From positions 1-64,000 of the forward strand of contig JADJMO010000015.1 of the NCBI GenBank assembly GCA_016709545.1: a DNA stretch of 64,000 nucleotides, read 5' to 3'. This stretch comes from Myxococcales bacterium. GTDB taxonomy: Bacteria > Myxococcota_A > Polyangia > Polyangiales > JADJMO01. Of this stretch, positions 20,839 through 29,299 are shown one piece after another. Every line of letters starts with the position of its first letter. Positions within the stretch are counted from its first letter, which is position 1. The notes beneath the pieces were generated by a model, which had not been told where the DNA came from, searched no databases, and saw only the letters and a program-made list of their open reading frames with translations. The translations under genes and the position numbers were made by a program.

Positions 20839-20883
20839 TGCACGAGACGGACCGCCGGCGGCCGCCGGCGACCGCCGGCGGTG
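20839..20883. repeat. Right copy of the 45-base direct repeat
   Basis: Identical over all 45 bases and in the same orientation as 19857-19901. It begins three bases after the nucleotidyltransferase stop, so the internal palindrome could also serve as a transcription terminator for that gene. Confidence 0.9.
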
Positions 20884-20987
20884 GGGACCTGCGAGCCGCT
20901 CGAATCCAGGCCGATCGGACCAGGCACGCCGTTCGCTACGGCCCTCACATGGCTCGCTCCGACACCCAAGGGTATGCTCCCTCTCCG

Positions 20988-21782
20988 ATGACCTCGCGCG
21001 CCACCGACGGCCCGTTCCGGTCCGATCAGATCGCCGAAGGCTCACGCTACGAGCTCACGCGCGGGCACCCCGTGTACTGCGAGCCCGCCGGGCGGCGACA
21101 CGGCCTCGAGCACGTGCTGGGCACCCTGGCCCTCGGCACCGACCCGGCCGTCGCCGGACAGGTGGGCGTCGACGTGGGGTTCACGCCCGACGACCGCACG
21201 CTGCGCGCGCCCGACATCGCCGTTGGTGGCCTCGCGAACGAGCCAGGCTGGGCCGAGGGCGCGCCGCGCCTGGCCGTCGAGTACGCCGACCGTGGCAACG
21301 CCGAGGCCGATCTGCGCTCCAAGATCGGCGAGCTGCTGGGGGCAGGCACTGAGGCCGTCTGGGTGGTGCGCCTCACGGGGCCGAAGCGCGTCGAGGTCCA
21401 CACGCGCGACGGGCAGCGCACGTTCGGACACGACGAGGTGCTCCCCCTCGCCGGCGGCCTCTCGACCGCGGTACCGGTCGCCGCCCTCTTCGATCGCGCC
21501 TCGGCCGAAGCCCTCGCGCTGCGAAACCTCCTCGCCCCTCACGGAGTGGGCTCCGTCGACGACCTGCGCGCCGAGGGTCGCGAGCAAGGTCGCAACGAGG
21601 CGCGCGCCGAGGCGAGCGAGGAGGCGCACCGCACCCGCGTGCTCCTCCTCCGCATTGCGCACGTGCTCTCGACGCGCGGCCTCCCGTGCGACGCCGCCCG
21701 CCTCGCCCACCTCGCCACGCTCTCCGTGTCGGAGCTGCAGATCACGCTCGACGCGCTGGACACCACGGGCCGCTGGCCCTGA
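20988..21782 (+). CDS. Uma2 family PD-(D/E)XK endonuclease
   Basis: 264 residues from ATG (TSRATDGPFRSDQIAEGSRY). The Uma2 (DUF820) core is plain: YCEPAGRRHGLEHVLGTLAL, then VDVGFTPDDRTLRAPDIAV with the PD motif, then PRLAVEYADRGNAEADL with the Glu and following Lys in SKIGELL. GAGTEAVWVV and FGHDEVLPLAGG complete the fold. The C-terminus has an Arg/Glu-rich helix (EGREQGRNEARAEASEEAHR) and a short end module (RIAHVLSTRGLPCDAARLAH), similar in layout to the Rpn-type neighbours. The biological role of Uma2 proteins is unknown. It abuts the right 45-base repeat with about 100 bases between. Confidence 0.8.
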   Translation: MTSRATDGPFRSDQIAEGSRYELTRGHPVYCEPAGRRHGLEHVLGTLALGTDPAVAGQVGVDVGFTPDDRTLRAPDIAVGGLANEPGWAEGAPRLAVEYADRGNAEADLRSKIGELLGAGTEAVWVVRLTGPKRVEVHTRDGQRTFGHDEVLPLAGGLSTAVPVAALFDRASAEALALRNLLAPHGVGSVDDLRAEGREQGRNEARAEASEEAHRTRVLLLRIAHVLSTRGLPCDAARLAHLATLSVSELQITLDALDTTGRWP

Positions 21783-21809
21783 GCCCGCGGCCGGCGAATC
21801 ACGAACCGA

Positions 21810-23072
21810 TCAGGGCTCCCCGAGCACGAAGTACGTGCTCGTCCCCGCGCCCGCGTCCGACGAGGGGCTCGTCACCACGCCGACCCAAAGCGCCCCCTTG
21901 TCGTCCACGAACAGGTCGGTGACCGTGCCCGCCTTCTTCAGCGAGAGGAACGTGGTCGCGGCGCCGCTCGCCTTCACCTTCTTGCCCGTGGCGTCCACCG
22001 CGTACGCGATCGATTTCACGTCCTGGGCTTCGTACGTCTTGCCGTCGGTGGGCTGGTAGTAGAGGGCCTTGCCGTCGGCCGCGAGCGCCGAGACGTAGCT
22101 CCCGTTCAGGGTGACGATCTCGTCGCCGGCCGTCGCGCCCTGGCCGCGCGCGACCGTGGTCTTCTCGAAGCCGCGGGTCTCGTAGAACGACTTGGTGGCG
22201 TCGGTGAAGTCGATGGTGGCGAGGACGACGAACACGTTGCCGTCGGGGTCGCGGGTCACGAGGCCCGAGTCGCCGCCGCGCCAGGTGGCGAGCTTCGTCG
22301 GGTCCTTGCACGTGGCGTCGCCGGCGGGGATCAGCTTGGGCGCCGCGGCGGTGCCGCACGAGTCCGCCGCCCAGAGGCCGGCGTCGCGCGGGCCGGTCAC
22401 CTTGGCGGTCGCGAGGCCGGAGAGGCCGGTGAAGAGCAGGCGGCCGGCGTCGGAGCCGACGACGCCGAGGCTCGCGTTGCCATAGAAGCCCTTCATGAAG
22501 TAGCGGGTCAGCACGCCGCTCTTGTCGGTCAGGATCAGCTCGCCACCAAAACTCGAGTCGGTGTACGTGAAGGCGGTCCAGCCGAAGAACGGCAGGTCGA
22601 TGGCCGAGCCGCTCCAGAAGATGCCGCTCGGCAGGCTCGGCACGGTGACCTTCTGCTTCTCCGCCGTCAGCACGCCGACCGGCCCCACGGGGAGCTTCCA
22701 GCGGACGAGGGCGACGTCGGGCGCGGACTCGAAGCCGAGCGGGCCGCCGTGACGGCCCCAGCTCAGGTTCTGCGCGGCGACGGGGAGCGTGTACTGGCCG
22801 ACGAGGCACTTCTTGGAGCCGCTCGGCAGCGCGAGCACCTTGTCGAGCTCGCTCGTGTCGGTGAGGCAGCTCGGCTTGGCCGTGTCGCCGGGCGTGCCGG
22901 TGTCGACCACGTCGGGGGTGCCGGTGTCGGCGTCGCCGCCGACCTCGCTGACGATGCCGGTGTCGGCCTTGGGATCCTCGGACTCGGGGTCGCCCTCGCA
23001 GCCGGCGACGAGGAGCGAGACGGGACCGACGAACAGCGCGCACGCGAGGGTGCGCACGGAAGAGTGCTTCAT
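21810..23072 (-). CDS. Cobalamin-riboswitch-controlled lipoprotein, beta-propeller-like
   Basis: 420 residues. Signal peptide with lipobox VAGC (Cys near residue 25), then an acidic Asp/Glu/Thr-rich tether suited to outer-membrane export. The mature part is beta-rich, with recurring D-x-x-G-x-L-(F/Y/W) strands: DAGRLLFTG, DPDGNVFVV, AADGKALYYQ, DDKGALWVG. This looks like blades of a small propeller. The start ATG has a strong ribosome site (GAGGAGG). A B12 riboswitch lies 43 bases upstream on the same strand. Direct cobalamin binding is inferred by analogy with Bacteroides BtuG, a surface lipoprotein propeller; no homology to BtuG is claimed. Confidence 0.75.
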   Translation of the reverse strand: MKHSSVRTLACALFVGPVSLLVAGCEGDPESEDPKADTGIVSEVGGDADTGTPDVVDTGTPGDTAKPSCLTDTSELDKVLALPSGSKKCLVGQYTLPVAAQNLSWGRHGGPLGFESAPDVALVRWKLPVGPVGVLTAEKQKVTVPSLPSGIFWSGSAIDLPFFGWTAFTYTDSSFGGELILTDKSGVLTRYFMKGFYGNASLGVVGSDAGRLLFTGLSGLATAKVTGPRDAGLWAADSCGTAAAPKLIPAGDATCKDPTKLATWRGGDSGLVTRDPDGNVFVVLATIDFTDATKSFYETRGFEKTTVARGQGATAGDEIVTLNGSYVSALAADGKALYYQPTDGKTYEAQDVKSIAYAVDATGKKVKASGAATTFLSLKKAGTVTDLFVDDKGALWVGVVTSPSSDAGAGTSTYFVLGEP

Positions 23073-23115
23073 GACGACCTCCTCTTCGCACTCGCACCCC
23101 GCGAGCGTTGGTTGT

Positions 23116-23285
23116 CGTCGAGACGGCAGGTCTCCGGGCTCCCGGATCGTCCTCCCGTGGACCCTTCCCGATCTCGCGATCAGTGGCTCTGCCCACGTTC
23201 GTCCCCGGTCACCGTGGCGGGGGCCGCGTCGGAATCGCACCGACTTCCCTATTCTCCCGCAGGATTGCGCGAGACCGCCTCGACG
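23116..23285 (-). promoter_or_regulatory. Cobalamin (B12) riboswitch
   Basis: Read on the minus strand, the element opens with a long outer stem (CGTCGAG...CTCGACG and GGTCTC...GAGACC). It has the core GGGAAGTCGGTGCGATTCCG, then GCGGCCCCCGCCACGGTGA and GGGGACGAACG. AGCCACTG follows, and the B12 box AGCCCGGAGACCTGCC is exact. All conserved parts of the class occur in order. After it, a CTCGC-GGGGT-GCGAG hairpin lies directly before the GAGGAGG ribosome site, so control is probably translational: bound cobalamin would lower expression of the lipoprotein. Confidence 0.95.
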
Positions 23286-23372
23286 GTCGGAAGGACCCAG
23301 CGAGCTGGCTCCGGCCGACCCACGGCGGATAGCGTCGCCTCGCTCCGCCCGTCAACTGCTACCCTCGGCCGC

Positions 23373-24155
23373 GTGACTCGGCTCGCCTTGCTCGCTGCGT
23401 TGGTCGTCGTGTCGTCGGGCTGCACGTGCCGCAAGGAGAGCCCCGCTCCCACGCCGAACGTGCCCCCGGCTGGCTCGTCCGTCGCGAGCCCCGCGGCCTC
23501 GATGAAGGCCGACGTCCAGCTGCTCCGCACGTCGCTCATCGTGTACGGCAGCTCGACCCCCCTCCCCATCTCGGCGGAGTTCAACGAGCCGCTGGTCGAG
23601 CTCGGCCCGGCGCTGGAGCGCGCCGCCAAGGTGCGCACCAACGCCGACGACTTCGTGCGCATGCGCGTGGAGCGCGACGTGAACTATGGCCAGCTCACCC
23701 GCGTGCTGCAGGCCGGGATCGGGCACCGCATCTTCCGCTGGGAGATCGTCAGCTCCGACGCCAACGGCAGCATCCGCATGATCAAGACGCTCGCGCCCAG
23801 CGGGTTCCCGCGCGGCAACTGCTTCGCGACGGCGTGGGTCGGGCCCGACCAGCGCGTGCAGGTGGGCATCGACACCGAGCCGGTCGACGCGGCCGCGGGG
23901 ATGAAGGGCATCATCGTGACCCCGCGCGACGGGCGCATGGCGCTCGACAACGTGCTGAAGGTGCTCCACCGCCTCGACGCGCAGTGCAAGGAGGGCCAGG
24001 TGCGCCTGCTCACGCAGCCCACGGCCACGTTCGGGTCGGTGATGGATCTCGCGCTCGCCATCGAGGACGCAAAGGACAAGCCGAAGGTCTCGCAGCTGCA
24101 GCTCGTGGTGCCCTCGCTCGGCCCGCTCGACTCGCCGGTCGAGGTGGTGAAGTAG
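23373..24155 (+). CDS. Lipoprotein with ExbD/TolR-like periplasmic domains
   Basis: 260 residues from GTG. Signal peptide ends in lipobox VVSSGC, followed by a Pro/Ala/Ser tether. The mature protein seems to have two similar halves. Each has a strand, then a helix-rich part resembling the periplasmic domain of biopolymer-transport proteins (MRVERDVNYGQLTRVLQAGI in the first, RMALDNVLKVLHRLDAQCKE in the second). The ExbD likeness is from pattern only and is weak. The gene starts on the far side of the riboswitch and runs the other way, so it is not controlled by it. It meets the CPBP gene end to end. Confidence 0.65.
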   Translation: MTRLALLAALVVVSSGCTCRKESPAPTPNVPPAGSSVASPAASMKADVQLLRTSLIVYGSSTPLPISAEFNEPLVELGPALERAAKVRTNADDFVRMRVERDVNYGQLTRVLQAGIGHRIFRWEIVSSDANGSIRMIKTLAPSGFPRGNCFATAWVGPDQRVQVGIDTEPVDAAAGMKGIIVTPRDGRMALDNVLKVLHRLDAQCKEGQVRLLTQPTATFGSVMDLALAIEDAKDKPKVSQLQLVVPSLGPLDSPVEVVK

Positions 24156-24884
24156 CTACACCATCACCCCGACGTCGTAGATGGCGTGGGTCCACACCGC
24201 GGCGGCGAACCCGCGGAAGCGGTAGATCGCCGTCAGCACGAGGCCGCACACCACGCGGAAGACGAACGAACCGAGCGCGAACGAGTCGCCGAGGCTGCCG
24301 ACGTAGTGCACGGCGCTGAAGCCGAAGGCGGCCACGAGCGCCCAGCCCACCTCGAGCAGCACGCGCCGGACCCCCTTCGTCCAGCGGCCGATCAGGTAGG
24401 CGCCGAGGCCGAACAGGATCACGCGGAAGGCGACCTCCTCGTAGAAGCCCGCGCCCATCGAGCTGACCACCGCCGCGAAGGGGCCGAGCTTCTCCCGAGG
24501 GCCGAGGAGCGGCGCGGCGACGGCCCTGGCTGCAACGGCCATGACCACGGCATACAGGGTGGCCTCGCCGAGCCGCAGCGCGACGCGTCGACCGTTCAGC
24601 GTTCCACCCAGGCGGAACAGGCGCACCCCGAGCGCCAAGACGAGACCGAGGCCGAGGGTCAGACCCAGGTAGGCAGCCAGGGAGCGGTCGAGCACGGAAA
24701 GGAGCAAATCCGTGACGGGGTCGCAGCCGTTGCGGACCGAGAGGAAGACGACGCCGAGGTGGTAGAGGAAGAAGACCGGGGCCGTGAGGAGCAGGTCGGC
24801 GCCCTCGAAACGCCTGGCTTCCGGCGCGGGGGGTGGCGCCCTGGAGACCAGGGGGTCGGCAGGGATGGGGGATGCCGCGGGCAC
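24156..24884 (-). CDS. CPBP family intramembrane glutamic endopeptidase
   Basis: About 242 residues with several membrane helices. The family motifs are intact: EE-x3-R in GAGFYEEVAFRVILF, F-x3-H in GFSAVHYVGS, and the last His/Asp helix WTHAIYDVGVMV. These form the metal-independent glutamate active site of CAAX-type (Rce1-like) proteases. The GTG at 24884 (VPAASPIPADP) follows a G-rich ribosome site; an upstream ATG at 24974 is in frame but adds a charged, low-complexity leader. The substrate is unknown. Its promoter region faces the large kinase gene. Confidence 0.8.
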   Translation of the reverse strand: MPAASPIPADPLVSRAPPPAPEARRFEGADLLLTAPVFFLYHLGVVFLSVRNGCDPVTDLLLSVLDRSLAAYLGLTLGLGLVLALGVRLFRLGGTLNGRRVALRLGEATLYAVVMAVAARAVAAPLLGPREKLGPFAAVVSSMGAGFYEEVAFRVILFGLGAYLIGRWTKGVRRVLLEVGWALVAAFGFSAVHYVGSLGDSFALGSFVFRVVCGLVLTAIYRFRGFAAAVWTHAIYDVGVMV

Positions 24885-25012
24885 GGTCCCCCCATGGTAG
24901 GCACGCCAGCGCTTTCCCAGGCCAGAGGGAGTATCTGGCGCAGGTCGTGTTAGGCTCGGTCGAGGGGCCCACACGTCCCAGGTGATGTGAGGGTTTGGGG
25001 GTTTCGAACAGC

Positions 25013-28000
25013 GTGGCCAACGGTTCTCTCGAGAGCGAAATCACCAGCGAGCGCACGGGTCCGGAGACCTTCGGCCGCTACACCTTGCTCGAGAAGATCG
25101 GCCAGGGTGGCATGGCCGAGGTCTTCCGCGCGAAGTCCTATGGTGTGGAGGGCTTCGAGAAGGTCCTTGTCATCAAGCGGATCCTGCCGCAGCTGGCCCG
25201 CGAGCCCAAGTTCGTCGACCTGTTCGTGCGCGAGGCCAAGCTCCGGTGCGCCTGTCGCACGCCAACGTCGTCCAGGTGTTCGACCTCGGGCGCGTCGGCG
25301 GCGCGCTGTTCATCGCCATGGAGTACGTGCAGGGGCTCGATCTCGCGACCCTGCTGGCCTGGAACCGTCGCCGCAACGCGCCAGTGGCCGTCAGCGTCGC
25401 CGGGTACGTCGCCGCCGAGGTCGCCAAGGGGCTCGACCACGCGCACCGCCGTCGCGACGAGCAGATGCGCCCCCTCGGGATCGTCCACCGCGACGTCTCA
25501 CCGCAGAACGTCCTCCTCAGCTACGAGGGCGAGGTCAAGGTCACCGACTTCGGCATCGCCAAGGCCCGCGACATCATGGGGGGCGATGAGGACGACGAGG
25601 GCGTCCGCAGCGACGGCCGCATCTCGATCCGGGGAAAATACGCCTACCTCGCGCCCGAGCAGGCCAGCGGTGGCGCGACCGACGCGCGGTGCGACATCTT
25701 CTCGCTGGGCATCGTCATGTACGAGATGCTGGCGGGGTCGAACCCCTTCGCCGCGCCGACCATGTTCGAGACGCTGCGCCGCGTGCGGCTCGCCGAGCAC
25801 CCGCCGCTCGAGCTCGCGCGGCCCGACGTGCCCAAGGAGCTCGCGGCGATCGTCGCGCGCGCGCTCGCCCAGAAGCCCGAGGACCGCTACCCGGACGCGG
25901 CCCGGCTGCACGACGATCTCTCGCCTCTCTCTGCACCTCGGGCGAGCGGTTCGGCGCCCACACGCCTCCGATCTGCTGCTCGACTACCGGGACGGAGCGC
26001 GCCGCGCCCTCGGTGGCGCTGCCTGCGGCCGACCTCGCGCTCGACGAGGACGTCGAGGCCGGGCTCGTGCGCACGCCGGTCGAGGTCCCCGACCCGTCCG
26101 ACGTCGCGACCGCCCCGCCCCGCCCCACCACCGCGGCCTCGCTGTCCGCCGAGGGCGGTGGGGGTGGCCTCGCGCGCGCCGTGGCGCTCGGCCAGCACCG
26201 CGAGGTCACCGCGCTCGTGCTCGACGTGAGCCGTGCTCGCCCCAGCCCCGATGGGGGCCTCGTCGGCGCCGGCAAGACCACCGACTCCGACCGGTTCGAG
26301 CGGAGCCAGGCGCTGACCGCGGTCGACACCGGCAACGCCCTCCTCCGCCGCTACGGCGCGCAGATCGTCGAGGCCGACGCCACGCGCCTCGAGGCCATCT
26401 TCGGGCTCGATCCGGCCGACGGCCGCGACACCGACCTCGCCGTCCGCGCCGCGCTCGTCGTCGGCCGCGCGCTGCGCGAGGTGGCGCCCGACGCGTCGAT
26501 CGGCCTGCACGCGGGCAAGGTGTCGGTCGACGGCGACGGCAAGCTCGTGCGCGACGACCGCTGCTCCGCGCTGTTCTCCGGCGCGCGCGAGCTGTCCCAC
26601 GCGCGCGAGGGTCGCGTCGCGATCTCGACCGCGGCGCTCCGCCACGTGCAGGCCTCGGTCGACTACGAGCCGATCCCCGACGCGGCGCGCGTGCTCGCGA
26701 GCGTCAACGGCGTGCTGCTCCGCGGGCGCAAGGCCGCCGCCGATCAGTGGGCGAAGTTCGTCGGACGGCGCGAGGAGCTGCGGGTGCTCGGCGAGATCCT
26801 CGCCTCGGCCACGCGGCGGCGCGCGCGGCTCGTGACGGTGCGCGGCGCGGCGGGCTCGGGCAAGACCCGCCTCCTCCACGAGGTGCACCGGCGCCTGCAG
26901 CGGGGCGCGTACAACGTCGGCTGGTACCTCGCGAGCTGCTCGCCGCACGGCGCCGATCTCCCGCTGTCCGGCGTCGCGGCCATGCTGCGCGTCCTCTGCG
27001 GCATCGAGGAGGGCGACGACCAGGCCAAGCTCGACGCGGTGCGCCCGCGCCTGCGCGCCCTCGGCCTCGGCGACGACGACCAGCGCACGGTCATCGACCT
27101 CGTGCGCGAGGGCGGCGACGCGGCCAAGGGCGGCTCCACCGGCACGCAGGAGCACGCGGCCGCGGCGCTCGGGCACATGGTCGCGCGCCTCTGCGACGAC
27201 CGGCTCCAGGTGCTCGCCTGGGACGACATCCAGTCGATCGATCCGGCGTCGATCGCGGTGCTCTCGAGCCTCGCGCGCGCGGTCGCCAGCGCTCGCGTGG
27301 TGCTCTTGTTCGCGGGCCTCGGCGGCGAGGAGGGCGGCGAGGCCGCGCCGGGGCGCAGCAACGGCGTGCTCGTCGAGCCCGACGCCCCCCGCGGTCTCGG
27401 AGATGGGCCGAGCGAGGAGCTCGGAGCGGCGTCGCGACCGAGCGGCCGGCCGCCGAGCAGCCGCACCGCGTCCCACCACCTCATCGTCCTCGAGGACCTC
27501 AGCGAGGAGGACACCCGCCGCATGCTGGCCTCGCGGCTCTCCGTGCGCGAGGTCGCCCCGAGCTCGTCACCTTCGTGGCCCAGCGCGCGGCCGGCAACCC
27601 GCTCTTCATCGAGGAGCTCCTGCGCGCGATGCAGGACGCGGGCGCGATCGCCAAGCAGAAAGAGGAGGTCGAGGGCCGCGACGGCGCCAAGGTCACCATC
27701 GAGCGCGCCATCCCGCGCCGCCTCGGCGAGGCCATCGACCTGCCCAAGTCGCTGCGTGGCCTCGTCTCGTCGCGCGTAGCCAAGCTCCCGGCGCTCGAGC
27801 GCGGGGTGCTCACGGCGATCGCGCTCATCGGCGAGCCCACCGAGATAGACCTGCTCGCGGCCTCGGTGAGCGACCCGATCCTCAAGGAGCAGCTCGGCGG
27901 CGTGGCCGGGCTCGAGCGCCTCATCGCGCCCCTCGAGGCCTCGGGGCTCCTGCGCCGCGAGGGCGAGCGCAACGTCGCGTTCGTCTCGCCGATCGGTCGC

Positions 28001-29284
28001 GAGGTCGTGCTCGACGCGGCCCCCGCCGAGGCCAAGCGCGAGCTGCACGCCGCCATCGCCGCCGCGCTGATGGCGCTGCCGAGCCCGCCCAACGACCGCG
28101 TCGGACACCACCTGCTCGAGGGTGGCGACCGCGACCGCGCCGCCAGCTACTTCGGCCTCTCCGGCGCCGCGCACCTCGCCGCGGGGCGCCCCGAGGCGGC
28201 CGCGCGCGACCTCACCCGCGCGTTCACGGCCTCCGACCTGCGCATGCGCGACAAGCAGCAGATCCGCGCGTGGCTCCAGGCGCTCGTCACGGCCCTCGGC
28301 ACCGCGCGCGGCGGTCGCGTGCAGGGCGCGGCCGACGCGGCCACGGCGATCGACCGGGCCCTCGCGTGTCTCAGCGGTGAGCCCGGGCTCAAGCTCCCGG
28401 CGCTCGTCGACGCGGGCCGAGGGTTCGCCTCGGTCTCGCAGTTCGACCGCGCGCGCGCCGCGTTCGACGAGGCCGAAGCCCTCGCGCAGAAGGAAGCCGG
28501 CGATCCCGCGTCGGGGGCGCTGCGCAGCGTGCTCATGGCGCGCGCCGACATGCTGCGCCGCACCGGCGAGTTCGGCGAGGTGGTCAAGCTGCTGCGCCGG
28601 ATCGAGACCGGCGAGCAGGCCCCGAGCCGCGAGCAGTACGACGTGCTCATCAGCCTCTCGCAGGCCACGGCGGCCATCGGCGGCGAGGGCGCCACCGAGC
28701 GCGCGCTCGCGCAGCTCGAGAAGGCCGCCGACGTCGCGGCCCGCATCGGCGACACGGTGCTGCTCGAGGCCGAGCGCGCCAAGGCCCGCGTGCTCATCCA
28801 CTGCTTCTGCCGCGACTGGGCCGAGGGCGCGAAGTGCGCGCAGAAGGCCGCCGATCGGGCGCGCGAGGTCGGCCTGCTCTACGAGACGGCCATCAACCTG
28901 CACAACCTCGGCGACTGCCTCCTCCACCTCTCGGACCACGCGGCCGCCTACGCCGCCTTCCAGCAGTCGCTCGTGCTGGCCGAGGAGGGCGGGCACGACC
29001 GCCTCGTCGCGATCAACCGCGGCCCCATCCTCTACCTCGACGCCATCGGCGGCGACGCCACCGCCCTGCACCGGCTCCGCGAGATCAACCAGTGGAACCA
29101 CCAGCGCGGCTACGCCTGGGACGAGATGAACACCCGCTACCTGCTCGGCCTCGTGCACGTCGCCCGCAAGGAGGAGCAGGCGGCGCGCATGGAGCTCGAC
29201 GCCGCCCGCGCGCTCGCGGTCCAGCTGCAGATGACCGGCATCGTGCTCGACTGCGACGAGGCCTTCGCCAAGCTCGCGAAGTAG
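25013..29284 (+). CDS. Giant Ser/Thr kinase with cyclase-like, AAA ATPase and TPR domains, frameshifted
   Basis: About 1,420 residues when three one-base shifts (near 25240, 25930 and 27560) are bridged. The kinase has IGQGGMAEVF, VIKRILP, HRDVSPQN and DFGIAK. A degenerate class III cyclase-like domain follows (REVTALVLDVSRA to SIGLHAGKVSVDG). A STAND-like ATPase has FVGRREELRVLGEI, Walker A GAAGSGKT and Walker B-like VLAWDDIQSID. The C-terminal 500 residues are TPR-like helices. The three shifts all go the same way and together restore the first frame, consistent with lost bases in G/C runs. GTG 25013 is preferred over TTG 24995. It is likely a cytosolic signalling hub; the signal is unknown. 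Confidence 0.8.
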   Translation: MANGSLESEITSERTGPETFGRYTLLEKIGQGGMAEVFRAKSYGVEGFEKVLVIKRILPQLAREPKFVDLFVREAKLRCACRTPTSSRCSTSGASAARCSSPWSTCRGSISRPCWPGTVAATRQWPSASPGTSPPRSPRGSTTRTAVATSRCAPSGSSTATSHRRTSSSATRARSRSPTSASPRPATSWGAMRTTRASAATAASRSGENTPTSRPSRPAVARPTRGATSSRWASSCTRCWRGRTPSPRRPCSRRCAACGSPSTRRSSSRGPTCPRSSRRSSRARSPRSPRTATRTRPGCTTISRLSLHLGRAVRRPHASDLLLDYRDGARRALGGAACGRPRARRGRRGRARAHAGRGPRPVRRRDRPAPPHHRGLAVRRGRWGWPRARRGARPAPRGHRARARREPCSPQPRWGPRRRRQDHRLRPVRAEPGADRGRHRQRPPPPLRRADRRGRRHAPRGHLRARSGRRPRHRPRRPRRARRRPRAARGGARRVDRPARGQGVGRRRRQARARRPLLRAVLRRARAVPRARGSRRDLDRGAPPRAGLGRLRADPRRGARARERQRRAAPRAQGRRRSVGEVRRTARGAAGARRDPRLGHAAARAARDGARRGGLGQDPPPPRGAPAPAAGRVQRRLVPRELLAARRRSPAVRRRGHAARPLRHRGGRRPGQARRGAPAPARPRPRRRRPAHGHRPRARGRRRGQGRLHRHAGARGRGARAHGRAPLRRPAPGARLGRHPVDRSGVDRGALEPRARGRQRSRGALVRGPRRRGGRRGRAGAQQRRARRARRPPRSRRWAERGARSGVATERPAAEQPHRVPPPHRPRGPQRGGHPPHAGLAALRARGRPELVTFVAQRAAGNPLFIEELLRAMQDAGAIAKQKEEVEGRDGAKVTIERAIPRRLGEAIDLPKSLRGLVSSRVAKLPALERGVLTAIALIGEPTEIDLLAASVSDPILKEQLGGVAGLERLIAPLEASGLLRREGERNVAFVSPIGREVVLDAAPAEAKRELHAAIAAALMALPSPPNDRVGHHLLEGGDRDRAASYFGLSGAAHLAAGRPEAAARDLTRAFTASDLRMRDKQQIRAWLQALVTALGTARGGRVQGAADAATAIDRALACLSGEPGLKLPALVDAGRGFASVSQFDRARAAFDEAEALAQKEAGDPASGALRSVLMARADMLRRTGEFGEVVKLLRRIETGEQAPSREQYDVLISLSQATAAIGGEGATERALAQLEKAADVAARIGDTVLLEAERAKARVLIHCFCRDWAEGAKCAQKAADRAREVGLLYETAINLHNLGDCLLHLSDHAAAYAAFQQSLVLAEEGGHDRLVAINRGPILYLDAIGGDATALHRLREINQWNHQRGYAWDEMNTRYLLGLVHVARKEEQAARMELDAARALAVQLQMTGIVLDCDEAFAKLAK

Positions 29285-29296
29285 CCTCGCGGCGCG
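29281..29296. repeat. Left copy of a 16-base direct repeat
   Basis: GTAGCCTCGCGGCGCG, overlapping the stop codon of the giant kinase. The same 16 bases occur at 29984-29999, just past the two-gene nucleotidyltransferase module. Confidence 0.85.
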
Positions 29297-29299
29297 CGA

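Noticed and set aside
23373..24155. B12 control of the plus-strand lipoprotein
   Set aside because: The riboswitch reads only on the minus strand; the plus strand there has no riboswitch core.
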